Positions 44,021-52,362 are shown, counted from the first letter of the stretch. The stretch is DNA of 64,000 nucleotides from Caulobacter hibisci (GCF_016135805.1 NZ_JADWOX010000003.1:62001-126000); one strand, 5' to 3'. Notes: generated by a model from the sequence alone, not told the origin. Made by a program: numbers and translations.

Positions 44021-44971
44021 TCAGTACGCGTAAGGAAGGGGCGGCTCGGCGACGAGCCGCCCTTTTTCTTTTGAGGTCAGGGCCGCGGCCGTGCGGTGCA
44101 GGATGGCGTGGCGGTCGGCCAGACGGTCGATGTCGGGGTCGTAGCCGCCGCCGATCACGCCGACGACCGGGATCTCTCGGCCCAAGCACGCGCCCAGCAC
44201 CCGCGCCTCGCGGGCGGCGATGCCGGCGTTGGTCAGGGCCAGCCGGCCCAGCTTGTCGTCCGCATGCGGATCGACGCCGGCGTTGAAGAAGACGATGTCG
44301 GGCGCGACCCGCGCCAGCAGGTCGGGCAGCACCGCGTCGAGGCGGGCAAGATAGGCCTCATCGCCCGTCCCGTCGGGCAGCTCGATGTCGAGATCGCTGG
44401 CCGCCTTGCGGTGCGGAAAGTTCTTCTCGGCGTGCATCGAGACGGTGAAGACGCTGGTATCGCCTTCGAAGATCCGCGCCGTGCCGTCGCCCTGGTGGAC
44501 GTCCAGATCGACGACCAGCACCTGGCTCACCCGGCCCTCGGCCTGCAGCAGGCGGGCCGCTACGGCCACATCGTTGAACACGCAGAAGCCCGCGCCGGAG
44601 CCGGCCTCGGCATGGTGGCTGCCGCCGGCGGTATTGCAGGCGACCCCATGCTCCAGCGCCAGCCGCGCGGCCAGGATGGTGCCGCCGGTGGCGGCGCGAG
44701 CGCGGATCGCCACGCTGTCGCTGTTGGGCATGCCGATACGGCGCACGACGTCAGGCGGGAGGGAAAGCTCGACCACCCCGCGCACGTAGTCTTCGGTGTG
44801 CGCCAGGGCCAGCACCTCCAGCGGTGCGAACTCCGGCCGATGGAAACCGCCCGGCCCCGCTAGGCCCTCCGCCTCCAGCAGGCTGGCCAGCTTCGAGAAC
44901 TTGTCCATCGGGAAGCGGTGCCCGGGCGGCATTTCTGCCCGGAAGGCGGGGTGATGGACGATCGGCGGCAT
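44021..44971 (-). CDS. Histone-deacetylase-family protein
   Basis: This 316-residue protein is a class II-like HDAC/acetylpolyamine amidohydrolase homologue. The zinc site and active site are visible: NTAGGSHHAEAGSGAGFCVFND (His pair and Phe), VVDLDVHQGDG (Asp and His ligands) and FNAGVDPHADD, then VIGGGYD near the end. The bacterial substrate is unknown; relatives deacetylate polyamines, acetoin or short-chain acyl groups. The C-terminal ~12 residues are encoded within the terminator of the convergent TonB receptor gene. Confidence 0.92.
   Translation of the reverse strand: MPPIVHHPAFRAEMPPGHRFPMDKFSKLASLLEAEGLAGPGGFHRPEFAPLEVLALAHTEDYVRGVVELSLPPDVVRRIGMPNSDSVAIRARAATGGTILAARLALEHGVACNTAGGSHHAEAGSGAGFCVFNDVAVAARLLQAEGRVSQVLVVDLDVHQGDGTARIFEGDTSVFTVSMHAEKNFPHRKAASDLDIELPDGTGDEAYLARLDAVLPDLLARVAPDIVFFNAGVDPHADDKLGRLALTNAGIAAREARVLGACLGREIPVVGVIGGGYDPDIDRLADRHAILHRTAAALTSKEKGRLVAEPPLPYAY
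44039..44067 (+). terminator. Rho-independent terminator of the TonB receptor gene
   Basis: A perfect 10-bp stem (GGGCGGCTCG / CGAGCCGCCC) with a GCGA loop is followed by TTTTTC. It lies 30 nt after the receptor stop and inside the last codons of the opposite-strand deacetylase gene. Confidence 0.85.
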
Positions 44972-45063
44972 GCCGCAAGGATGGGCGCCGCGACCATGGG
45001 GCGCAAGCTTGACCCTAGCGTTAGCCTTGCCCTGACGCTTCGTGGGGCCTATCGCAGCGCACC

Positions 45064-45918
45064 ATGCAGACGCCCGAGAACCTCGCCGACATCCTCAGCC
45101 TCGAAGCCATCGAGGTGAACCTGTTCCGCGGGATCAGCCCCAACGACGGCTTTCCGCGCATCTTCGGCGGCCTGGTCATCGCCCAGGCCCTGACCGCGGC
45201 CTACAAGACCGTGCCCGACCGGGTCTGCCACTCGCTGCACGCCTATTTCATCCGCCCGGGCGACGTGAACGCCCCCGTGCTCTACGAGGTCGAGCGGGCT
45301 CGTGACGGCGGCACCTTCACCACCCGCCGGGTGGCCGCCATCCAGCACGGCGAGCAGATCTTCAACCTGGCCGCCTCGTTCCAGACGCCGGAAGTCGGGC
45401 TGGAGCACCAGTTCGAGGCGCCGAACGTCCCCGCGCCGGAGACCCTGCCGACCGAGGCCGAGTATCTGCGCAGCCTGGGCGACCAGATCCATCCCAAGAT
45501 GCTGGCCTTCATGGAGCGCCCGCGCCCCGTGGACCTGCGCTGGATCGATCCGCAGAACCCGGTGAAGCCCGAGAAGAAGTCCGGCGAAAAGCAGGTGTGG
45601 ATGCGCGCCGTCGCCCCGCTGGGCGAGGACATCCGCATGCAGCAGGCCGCCCTCGCCTACGCCTCCGACATGGCTTTCATGGAAAGCGCCCTGCGCCCCC
45701 ACGGCCTGGTCTGGACGACGCCGGGCCTGCAGGCCGCCAGCCTCGACCACGCCATGTGGTTCCACCATCCCTTCGACTTCAACGACTGGACCCTGTTCTC
45801 GCAGGACAGCCCCAGCGCCTCGCAGGGCCGGGGCCTGGTGCGCGGCCAGATGTTCGGCCGCGACGGCCGGCTGGTGGCGTCCGTGGCGCAGGAATGCCTG
45901 ATGCGGATCCGGAAGTAG
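45064..45918 (+). CDS. tesB: Acyl-CoA thioesterase II
   Basis: This 284-residue protein is a double-hotdog TesB. The N-terminal half has RIFGGLVIAQAL and SLHAYFIRPGD, with HGEQIFNLAASFQ. The C-terminal half has YASDMAFMESAL (catalytic Asp region), SLDHAMWFHHPFD and ending VASVAQECLMR (catalytic Gln). It hydrolyses medium- and long-chain acyl-CoA. It is divergent from the HDAC-like gene, with 92 nt between, and convergent with the hybrid kinase gene (12 nt between stops). Confidence 0.93.
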   Translation: MQTPENLADILSLEAIEVNLFRGISPNDGFPRIFGGLVIAQALTAAYKTVPDRVCHSLHAYFIRPGDVNAPVLYEVERARDGGTFTTRRVAAIQHGEQIFNLAASFQTPEVGLEHQFEAPNVPAPETLPTEAEYLRSLGDQIHPKMLAFMERPRPVDLRWIDPQNPVKPEKKSGEKQVWMRAVAPLGEDIRMQQAALAYASDMAFMESALRPHGLVWTTPGLQAASLDHAMWFHHPFDFNDWTLFSQDSPSASQGRGLVRGQMFGRDGRLVASVAQECLMRIRK

Positions 45919-45930
45919 GCGCTTCGCGCC

Positions 45931-47811
45931 TCACCCCCGCCCGGTCACCGACGCCAAAGCCCGGGCGATCTGGTGGACATTGTAGGGCTTGCGGACGATC
46001 GGGGCGTCGAAGCCCATGGGCGCGGCCTTGTCGGCATAGCCGGTGGCGAACACGAACGGCCGGCCTTCCTTGCGCAGCACCTCGGCCACCGGGGCGACCG
46101 ACTGGCCATTGAGGTCGGCGTCGAGCACGGCCGCGTCGAAATCCTGCTCCAGCATCGCCAGGGCCTCGCTGAGCTCGGCCGCGCAGCCGACCACTTGGAC
46201 GCCGCTGTCCTCCAGGCCCGCCTCCAGCTCCATGGCCAGCAACAGCGAATCCTCGACGATCAGCACCTTGAGGCCTGCGATGGCCCCGGCGCGGAAGTTC
46301 TCGTCGCCGCCGCCGATGGTCTCGACGATGCGCTCGGGCTCGACCTCGGCCGGCTCGGGCTCGGGGCCGTCGGCCAGGGCGGCCGGCGCGGCGTGGATCA
46401 TCGCCGAGACGCCGCTGCGGCGGTAGTCGATCTTGGCCTCGCCGCCCAGCTCGCGCCCGACCACGTCCTCGACCAGGGTCGTTCCGAAGCCGCGGTTGGT
46501 CGGCGGGCTGGTGGTGGGGCCGCCGGTCTCCAGCCATTCCAGGCTGAAACCGCCATCGGGCGAGCGACGCCAGACGATCTCGACCCGCCCGGCCTCGGTC
46601 GACAGCGAGCCGTATTTGACAGCGTTGACCGCCAGCTCGTGCAGCGCCAGCGACAGGGCGGCCGCCGCGCGCGGGGTCAGGAACAGCTCGGGTCCGTCCC
46701 ACCGGGTCTGGTTCGGCGCCAGGCCGCCCAGCTCGGCGGCGGCTATGCGGCCCAGGGTGGCCCCGCGCCAGCGGGCGGCGCTGATCAGGTCGTGGGCCGA
46801 GCTCATCGACTTCAGCCGCGCGGCGAAGGTCTTGAGGAAGGCGTCGAGGGAAGAGCTCTTGCGGGCCGACTGGGCGGCGACCGACTGCACCACCGCCAGC
46901 AGGTTCTTGATCCGGTGGTCCAGCTCGGCCACCAGGTTGTCGCGCCGCTCGTCGGCCTCGCGCTGGTCGGTGATGTCCTGCACAACGCCGATCAGCAGGT
47001 CGGGCTGGCTCTCGCCGTCCAGCACCATGACGCCGCAGCCGCGGCTCCACTGCTCGCGACCGCCGGGGCTGAGCGCGCGACGATATTCCACCTCGTAGCG
47101 GCCGCTCTCGCGCAGCTGGGCGCGCAGGTCCTCGCGGGTGATCTCCCGGTCCTCGGGATGGACGTAGGGCCAGATCGCCTTGCCCTCTTCGGCGGGGATG
47201 TCGCCGGCGGGGATGCCGCTGATCCGCGCCATGCGCTCGCTGATGCGGATGCGGTCGGTCTTGATGTTCCACTCGAATTCGCCGAGCCGCGCCGCGCCCA
47301 AGGCCAGGGCCAAGCGCTCGCCGTCGAGCAGGCGCTCGGCCTCGGCCCGCGCCTGATCGGCGCCGCGGATCAGCTCCTCAATGGCCAGGTCGGCCAGTTC
47401 GGCCAGCGAATCGAGCCGGCCGGGATCATCGGCGCGCGGGGCGTCGTCCTCGACCGCCAACACCCCGACCACCAGGCCGCGCGGATCGCGTAGCGGGGCG
47501 CAGGCCAGGAAGGCGGTTCCGGCAACCGCGGCGTGCTGGGACGACCGGCTGCAGCGCAGGACGATGTCGGCCAGCGGCGTTTCGCGGGAAATGCTGTTGG
47601 CGGCGTGGCCGACCCGGCCAGCCAGGCGGATATGGTCGGCTTCGATCAGCAACAGAGCGGCGCGCGGGGCCTCGAACAGGCGCGCGGCCAGTCGGGTCAG
47701 GCGCGAAAGACGAGGATCGTCGGCGTCCTTCCACGCGTCGGCCAGAGCCGTCGCCGCCCGTAATCTACGGGCCTCCTGATCCGATGCTCGTTCTGCATCC
47801 GCGTCCGCCAT
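45931..47811 (-). CDS. Hybrid HWE-family histidine kinase (GAF + PAS + kinase + receiver)
   Basis: This 626-residue soluble protein has a GAF-like domain (residues ~30-150), a PAS domain (~175-290), an HWE kinase core with the phosphoacceptor histidine in AELDHRIKNLLAVVQ (near residue 298) and ATP-binding strings (HELAVNAVKYGS; GFGTTLVEDVVG). A C-terminal receiver (~512-626) follows, with the phosphorylatable Asp in AVLDADLNGQ and the lysine in IVRKPYN. No membrane segment is present, so it senses a cytoplasmic signal. HWE kinases are typical PhyR partners in alphaproteobacteria. Its closeness to the phyR locus is suggestive. Confidence 0.9.
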   Translation of the reverse strand: MADADAERASDQEARRLRAATALADAWKDADDPRLSRLTRLAARLFEAPRAALLLIEADHIRLAGRVGHAANSISRETPLADIVLRCSRSSQHAAVAGTAFLACAPLRDPRGLVVGVLAVEDDAPRADDPGRLDSLAELADLAIEELIRGADQARAEAERLLDGERLALALGAARLGEFEWNIKTDRIRISERMARISGIPAGDIPAEEGKAIWPYVHPEDREITREDLRAQLRESGRYEVEYRRALSPGGREQWSRGCGVMVLDGESQPDLLIGVVQDITDQREADERRDNLVAELDHRIKNLLAVVQSVAAQSARKSSSLDAFLKTFAARLKSMSSAHDLISAARWRGATLGRIAAAELGGLAPNQTRWDGPELFLTPRAAAALSLALHELAVNAVKYGSLSTEAGRVEIVWRRSPDGGFSLEWLETGGPTTSPPTNRGFGTTLVEDVVGRELGGEAKIDYRRSGVSAMIHAAPAALADGPEPEPAEVEPERIVETIGGGDENFRAGAIAGLKVLIVEDSLLLAMELEAGLEDSGVQVVGCAAELSEALAMLEQDFDAAVLDADLNGQSVAPVAEVLRKEGRPFVFATGYADKAAPMGFDAPIVRKPYNVHQIARALASVTGRG

Positions 47812-47919
47812 GATTCGAACATAGACCGGCTTCCCGCCACGCGCGAGCGGCGATCACCCCAGATCGGGGCGTTCGCACGCGATCTTCTGTGGTGAAGCTT
47901 TCGCGGTGACGCTAAGATG

Positions 47920-47945
47920 GGAACTGGCCGCACGGGCTCCGCGTT
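47920..47945 (+). promoter_or_regulatory. Predicted sigma-T promoter of the ElaB-like gene
   Basis: GGAAC at 47920-47924 and CGTT at 47942-47945 are separated by 17 nt, an exact match to the published Caulobacter sigma-T consensus. The -10 element lies 60 nt before ATG 48006. Confidence 0.75.
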
Positions 47946-48005
47946 GTCGGGGCGCAGCTTGACGCTGCATTCCCGTAAAGCCTGCCGCGAACCGGAGACC
48001 AGATC

Positions 48006-48356
48006 ATGCCCGCGAACGCCTTGAATCCTGCTCTCAAAGAAGCCGACAAGGCGCAGGCCGCCGCCGGCGTGGCCGCAGAGCACGCCGAACGCAGCTTCGC
48101 CGAGGCCGCCACGGCCGCCAAGGCCAGCTTCGCCGACGCCGCCAAGCGCCTGGAAAAGAACCTGCTCGAAGGCTTCGACACCCTGCGCGCCCAGAGCCGC
48201 ACCTACACCGACACCGCCGGCGCCCAGCTGGAAGACGCCCAGAAGTACGTCTCCGAGCGCGTGCGCGAACGTCCGATCACCGCCACCCTGGCCGGTCTCG
48301 GCGTCGGCGTTCTCCTGGGCCTCCTGCTTGCGGGCGGCCGCAGCCACAACAAGTGA
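48006..48356 (+). CDS. ElaB/YqjD-like (DUF883) membrane-anchored protein
   Basis: This 116-residue protein has a helical, charged N-terminal half (Ala/Glu/Lys-rich) and a C-terminal hydrophobic glycine-zipper helix (residues ~93-111: ATLAGLGVGVLLGLLLAGG) preceded by RERPITA, the usual DUF883 layout. Such proteins anchor to the inner membrane; YqjD binds ribosomes in E. coli. A perfect sigma-T promoter lies upstream, so it is predicted to be induced in general stress. It overlaps the next gene by 4 nt (GTGA). Confidence 0.85.
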   Translation: MPANALNPALKEADKAQAAAGVAAEHAERSFAEAATAAKASFADAAKRLEKNLLEGFDTLRAQSRTYTDTAGAQLEDAQKYVSERVRERPITATLAGLGVGVLLGLLLAGGRSHNK

Positions 48357-48754
48357 TCTTCGAAAAAACCCTGATGACGCTGGCAGCGGCCGCGGCGATC
48401 GCCGCGGCCGCTGCCGTGAGCGTATTCGCCGCCGCCTTCGCGCTGTTCGCGGTGCTGGCCCCGTTCCTGACCCCCGCCGGCGCGGCCGCCGTGGTCGCCG
48501 CGGTGACCGCCTTGATCGTTGCCGTGGCCGGCCTGATCGCCGCCAACCGGGCCGAGTCCAAGCGAACGCGCCATGCGCCGCCGCCGGAAATCAATGGCTT
48601 TGCCGAGCGTATCGTGGACATCGTCAAGGACCGCCCGATCCTGTCGATCGGCGCGGCCCTGGCCGCCGGTGTCTTCGCGCTCAGGAACCCGACCTTCACG
48701 GCGGCCGTCGCCCAGGCCTTCATGGCTTCGAGACAACCACCGCCCAGACGCTGA
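48353..48754 (+). CDS. Small Ala-rich membrane protein, YqjE-like partner
   Basis: This 133-residue protein has two long hydrophobic segments (residues ~8-31 and ~38-64) of Ala/Val-rich sequence, then a basic linker, then KDRPILSIGAALAAGVFALRN, a motif resembling the end of the preceding protein. It starts with GTG at 48353, overlapping the upstream stop as GTGA. The arrangement recalls yqjD-yqjE operons of enterobacteria. Function is unknown; it is co-transcribed from the sigma-T promoter. Confidence 0.75.
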   Translation: MIFEKTLMTLAAAAAIAAAAAVSVFAAAFALFAVLAPFLTPAGAAAVVAAVTALIVAVAGLIAANRAESKRTRHAPPPEINGFAERIVDIVKDRPILSIGAALAAGVFALRNPTFTAAVAQAFMASRQPPPRR

Positions 48755-48858
48755 AGTTTTTGGCGCTGATTTTCTGGCGCTGAGTTTTTTCCGCGTCAGT
48801 GTCTAGCTTTCAACCGCCCCCGGCCCATTTCCCGGGGGCGTTTCGCCATGGAGCAACC

Positions 48859-49476
48859 ATGTTCAAGCTGCCCGACCTGCCCTACGCCTACGAGGCGCTT
48901 CAGCCGACGATCTCGGCGGAGACCCTGCACTTCCACCACGACAAGCACCACGCCGCCTATGTGAACGTGCTGAACACCCTGCTGCCGGAAGGCGACACCC
49001 GCTCGCTGGAAGCCGTCATCGCCGACGCCGGCCCGGGCAAGGTGTTCAACAACGCCGCCCAGGCCTGGAACCACGCGTTCTTCTGGGATTGCATGAGCGC
49101 CGAGACGGCCGGTCCGGGCGAAGCCCTGGCCAAGGCCATCGACGAGACCTTCGGCGGCCTGGCCGGCCTGAAGGAAAAGTTCGTCGCCGAGGGCGTCGGC
49201 CACTTCGGTTCGGGCTGGGCCTGGCTGGTCGCCGAAGGCGCCAAGCTGTCGCTGATCTCGACCCACGACGCCGACGGCGCCATGACCAAGCCGGGCGTCA
49301 CCCCGCTGCTGGTCTGCGACGTGTGGGAGCACGCCTACTATCTCGACCACCAGAACAACCGTAAGGGCTTCCTGGAAGCCTGGTTCGACGCCCTGCCCAA
49401 CTGGGCGTTCGCCGACGCCCAGTACGCCGCGGCCCAAGGCCAGGGCGAAGCCTGGAAGTACCCCGAGCAAGTCTAA
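48859..49476 (+). CDS. sodB: Superoxide dismutase, Fe/Mn type
   Basis: This 205-residue enzyme has the metal ligands in HFHHDKHHAAYV, AWNHAFFWDCM and DVWEHAYYLDHQNNR, plus the Gly/Gln-type core GSGWAWLV. Length matches cytoplasmic Fe-SOD. ATG 48859 has GGAG about 8 nt upstream, and the open frame extending upstream has no family similarity. Direct repeats of TGGCGCTGA occur in the 104-nt upstream region. No sigma-T or Fur site was found. A strong hairpin follows. Confidence 0.94.
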   Translation: MFKLPDLPYAYEALQPTISAETLHFHHDKHHAAYVNVLNTLLPEGDTRSLEAVIADAGPGKVFNNAAQAWNHAFFWDCMSAETAGPGEALAKAIDETFGGLAGLKEKFVAEGVGHFGSGWAWLVAEGAKLSLISTHDADGAMTKPGVTPLLVCDVWEHAYYLDHQNNRKGFLEAWFDALPNWAFADAQYAAAQGQGEAWKYPEQV

Positions 49477-49502
49477 GACGACCGCTTGAAGGGCCGACCT
49501 TC

Positions 49503-49534
49503 GGAAGGGCGCGATCGCAAGGTCGCGCCCTTCC
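49503..49534. terminator. Bidirectional hairpin after sodB
   Basis: A perfect 12-bp stem (GGAAGGGCGCGA / TCGCGCCCTTCC) with an 8-nt loop lies between sodB and the convergent phosphoesterase gene. The T-run is weak. Confidence 0.65.
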
Positions 49535-49550
49535 TGCGTTCTGGATCCTT

Positions 49551-50387
49551 TCAGGCGGCCGGCGCGCAGTTGGGCCGGCGGTTCACCGCCCAGCTGCGCC
49601 AGACCACGAAGCCGGTCCGCTCGAAGGCCATGGCGGTGATCCGCATCTCCTTCGCGTCGGTCTCGATGATGTTGAAGCTGGGCGGCACGCCGCGCTCGCG
49701 CACCGACAGGGTGCCCGAGCCCACCGCCTGGGTGCAGCCGCCGGCATAGGGGTAGGCGTGGACGAACGGGGCGTGGATGTGCCCGGTGAGCACCAGGTCG
49801 GCCCCGGCGCTGGCGAAGGCCTGGGCCGCGGCCTCGCCGCCGCGCACCTTGGCGGTCATCGGCCCGCCCAGCATCTCGACCAGGGGGTGGTGGCAGACCA
49901 CCACCTTCAGCCGGTCGGCCGGCTCGGCCGCCAACCGCTTGGCCACGGCCCTGGTCTGGGCGTGAGAGACCGCCCCCTTCGACCAGTTCCAGCGGATCTG
50001 GGCGCCGCGCGCCGAGTTCAGCGTGAACACCGCCGCCCGCTCGTCGCGGAAGGCCAAGCCGTCGGGCGCGCCGAACCGCGCCTCATAACGTCGCCAGGGC
50101 ACGGTCAGCCGCTCGGCGATCTCCAGTGGCCCCTTGAACGGCGTGTCGTGATTGCCCGGCGCCAGCAGCTGCGGCGTCGGCAGGCGCGCGAACCAGGCGC
50201 GGGCGGCGTCGAACTCGACCTGGGCGCCGTCCTTGGTCAGGTCGCCCGCCCCGATCACCAGGTCGGGCCGGGCGGCATGGATGCATTCGACCGCCGCCTC
50301 GACGGCCTCGACATGCTCGCCGCCGAAATGGACGTCGGAAACCTGGACGATCTTGAAGGTCGTCCCCTTGGACTCCGGCCCACTCAC
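49551..50387 (-). CDS. Calcineurin-like metallophosphoesterase
   Basis: This 278-residue protein has all metallophosphoesterase motifs: VSDVHFGG, GAGDLTKDG, APGNHDTPF, VVCHHPLVE and LTGHIHAPF. Substrates range from cyclic nucleotides to UDP-diacylglucosamine and cannot be predicted. The start is GTG 50387, overlapping the stop of the diacylglycerol-kinase-like gene (GTGA). The operon has a predicted sigma-T promoter. Joint control with a lipid kinase hints at lipid or membrane metabolism under stress. Confidence 0.85.
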   Translation of the reverse strand: MSGPESKGTTFKIVQVSDVHFGGEHVEAVEAAVECIHAARPDLVIGAGDLTKDGAQVEFDAARAWFARLPTPQLLAPGNHDTPFKGPLEIAERLTVPWRRYEARFGAPDGLAFRDERAAVFTLNSARGAQIRWNWSKGAVSHAQTRAVAKRLAAEPADRLKVVVCHHPLVEMLGGPMTAKVRGGEAAAQAFASAGADLVLTGHIHAPFVHAYPYAGGCTQAVGSGTLSVRERGVPPSFNIIETDAKEMRITAMAFERTGFVVWRSWAVNRRPNCAPAA

Positions 50388-51241
50388 GGGGCGTCGTCCT
50401 TCAGGGCCAGGGCGCGGAAGGCCTTGGGCCGAAAGCGGATCGAGACGTGGTCGTCCAGCCGCGTCGGCTCGCCGTCGAGAATGGCGGGTATACGGCCGCC
50501 GGCCCAGGCTCGGCCAATGCGGCAGCGCTGGACGCTGACCGACGGATCGTCTCGCCAGTCGCCAGTGACCGTCTTGACGCCCAGGCGGAAGATGTCGAGG
50601 GCGTTGGTCGGGTCGAGGGCCGCCGCTTCCAGAGCCCGCTCGTCGGCCGCCAGGCCGGTGGAGACCAGGGGGCACATCAGCGTCAGGGCCTCGGCCTTCT
50701 CCTTGGGCCGGCCGTCCAGCACGTAGCGCAAACGGCTGGAGAAGGCCCGGCGCAGGGCGCGTTGGGCGCGCATGATCGCCAGGTCCGCCCTCCCCTGCCG
50801 CGCGGCCTCGCGGGCCTCGGCCCAGAGGGCGGGACTGCCGAGGATGGCGGCGACGAAGAACAGCTTGCCGGCCACCTCGCCGCCGGAGATCATCCTTTCC
50901 TCGCCGTGGGTCAGGCAGGCGGCCAGGGCCTGAGGCCAGGCGCGCTCGCCATAGAGGGCGCGGGGCAGCATGTTCATGGTGCCGCCCGGCAGCGGGGCGA
51001 TCATCGGGCCGTCGGGACCGGCCATCTCGGCCGCCGCGCGGGCGGTGCCGTCGCCGGCCAGGACGAACAGCACGTCGGGCTTTCGGGCCAGGGCCTCGGT
51101 CAGGCAGGTCTCCAGCTCGCCGGAGGCCGGAGCGCAGACCGTGCCATCGACGCCATGCTCGGCCAGGATCGCCTTGGCGCGTTCGGGCGCGTCGCGGCCC
51201 ACCGATCCCGAAGCGACGTTGGCGATCAGTTCGGCGCGCAT
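50384..51241 (-). CDS. Diacylglycerol/lipid kinase family protein
   Basis: This 285-residue protein belongs to the DAGK catalytic family: the nucleotide-binding glycine motif AGDGTARAAAEMAG near residue 70 and PGGTMNMLPRAL follow the N-terminal beta-alpha start (LIANVASGSVG). The C-terminal part ends with the usual GEPTRLDDHVSIRF strands. The family phosphorylates diacylglycerol, sphingosine or similar lipids. I chose ATG 51241 with GGGGAG upstream. A sigma-T promoter match lies 46 nt before it on the minus strand. Confidence 0.87.
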   Translation of the reverse strand: MRAELIANVASGSVGRDAPERAKAILAEHGVDGTVCAPASGELETCLTEALARKPDVLFVLAGDGTARAAAEMAGPDGPMIAPLPGGTMNMLPRALYGERAWPQALAACLTHGEERMISGGEVAGKLFFVAAILGSPALWAEAREAARQGRADLAIMRAQRALRRAFSSRLRYVLDGRPKEKAEALTLMCPLVSTGLAADERALEAAALDPTNALDIFRLGVKTVTGDWRDDPSVSVQRCRIGRAWAGGRIPAILDGEPTRLDDHVSIRFRPKAFRALALKDDAP

Positions 51242-51286
51242 GAAGGCTCCCCTCGGCGCGGCCCATGACGGCCGCCGTCCGGAGCT

Positions 51287-51311
51287 AACGGCGGCGCTTG
51301 GCGCGAGTTCC
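51287..51311 (-). promoter_or_regulatory. Predicted sigma-T promoter of the lipid kinase-phosphoesterase operon
   Basis: On the minus strand GGAAC (51311-51307) and CGTT (51290-51287) are separated by 16 nt. The -10 element lies 46 nt before ATG 51241. It is divergent from the next site, which starts 36 nt further right. Confidence 0.72.
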
Positions 51312-51347
51312 CGGCCAGTTCCCCTGACGACCGCCAGGCCGGTCGCC

Positions 51348-51373
51348 GGAACTTCCAGCGGTCGTGCTCCGTT
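51348..51373 (+). promoter_or_regulatory. Predicted sigma-T promoter of the glycine-zipper lipoprotein gene
   Basis: GGAAC at 51348-51352 and CGTT at 51370-51373 are separated by 17 nt. The -10 element lies 36 nt before ATG 51409. Confidence 0.75.
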
Positions 51374-51408
51374 TGACTGGCCGGGACACGCTCGAACGGA
51401 GAGCCACG

Positions 51409-51750
51409 ATGAAAACCACAATGATCGCCTTGGTCGGCGTCGGCCTGCTCGCCAGCGCCTGCACCGCCACCGGCAACACCGAACGCAACGCCGCCGGCGG
51501 CGCCGCCCTGGGCGCCCTCGCCGGCGCCGTGATCGGCAACAATGTCGGCGCGGGCGACGCCGGAACGGGCGCGGCCATCGGCGCGGCCATCGGCGGCACC
51601 GCCGGCGCCGTGAAGGGCTGCCGCGAGGACGGCGGCTGCGGCGCCACCAACGTCAATCGCCGTCAGTACTATGACGAGCGCGCTGGACGGTATTACTACT
51701 ACGACTCGCGCAGCGGTCGTTACTTCTGGGAAGACGGCAGCCCCCGCTAA
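51409..51750 (+). CDS. Glycine-zipper lipoprotein
   Basis: This 113-residue protein has a signal peptide with a lipobox (LLASAC, Cys18), a glycine-zipper central region (GGAALGALAGAVIGNNVGAG, GAAIGAAIGG) that could insert into or span a membrane, and a tyrosine-rich tail (YYDERAGRYYYYDSRSGRYFW). The layout resembles SlyB/OsmB-like or Rick17kDa proteins. It is preceded by a sigma-T promoter match and ACGGAGAG at the ribosome-binding site. Envelope role under stress is inferred. Confidence 0.85.
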   Translation: MKTTMIALVGVGLLASACTATGNTERNAAGGAALGALAGAVIGNNVGAGDAGTGAAIGAAIGGTAGAVKGCREDGGCGATNVNRRQYYDERAGRYYYYDSRSGRYFWEDGSPR

Positions 51751-51878
51751 GGCGGCCACGTCGAAACAGAATTTCGAAGGCGGTCGACGCGCGTCGGCCG
51801 CCTTTCGCGTGCCCGCGCTCCTGGAACATGGGGCGGGACGCGGGGGCGGTGTGGTTTTGTGCAGCGAGAGGGCTACGA

Positions 51879-52343
51879 ATGAGCAAGGCGGGCGTTTGGA
51901 TCGCTGCGGCGGCGATCGGGGTGGCGATGACCGGCTGCGCGACCGGGCCATGGCCCAAGTCGCGAGCGCAGATCGAGGCCCTGCCGGCCGCCTGCGACGA
52001 CTTCTCGGTCTCGATCTATTTCGACCGCGACTCCGCGGCCATCACCCGCGAGGCCCGGCAGGTGCTGCGCGGCGCGGCCGACATCGCCAAGGGCTGCGTG
52101 GCCAAGAACGTCCACGTGGTGGGCCTGGCCGACGCGGTCGGCGCGCCCGACGCCAACTTGGCCTTGTCCGAGCGTCGCGCCGCGGCCGTGACCGGCGCCC
52201 TGGCCAAGGTCGGCTTCCGGCAGGTATCGTTCGAGGTCAGCGCGGCCGGTGACGCCGGCGCCATCACCCAAGACGGCGAGGCCCGGCCGCTGCGCCGTCG
52301 CGCCGACGTGCGCATCGACCTCGAACTCCCGCCCAGGACCTGA
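51879..52343 (+). CDS. OmpA-family lipoprotein
   Basis: This 154-residue protein has a signal peptide with lipobox (AMTGC, Cys20) and an OmpA C-terminal domain (residues ~45-154): VSIYFDRDSAAITREA, VGLADAVGAPDANLALSERRAAAV and RRRADVRIDL. The family binds peptidoglycan noncovalently. I chose ATG 51879 with GAGAGG upstream. It lies 128 nt after the glycine-zipper gene. No sigma-T site of its own was found, though a GGAAC without the -10 partner occurs at 51824. Confidence 0.85.
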   Translation: MSKAGVWIAAAAIGVAMTGCATGPWPKSRAQIEALPAACDDFSVSIYFDRDSAAITREARQVLRGAADIAKGCVAKNVHVVGLADAVGAPDANLALSERRAAAVTGALAKVGFRQVSFEVSAAGDAGAITQDGEARPLRRRADVRIDLELPPRT

Positions 52344-52362
52344 AGAAGCCCAGACAGAAGAA

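Noticed and set aside
51824..51850. A possible sigma-T promoter ahead of the OmpA-lipoprotein gene
   Set aside because: GGAAC is present at 51824 but no CGTT follows at 16 or 17 nt.
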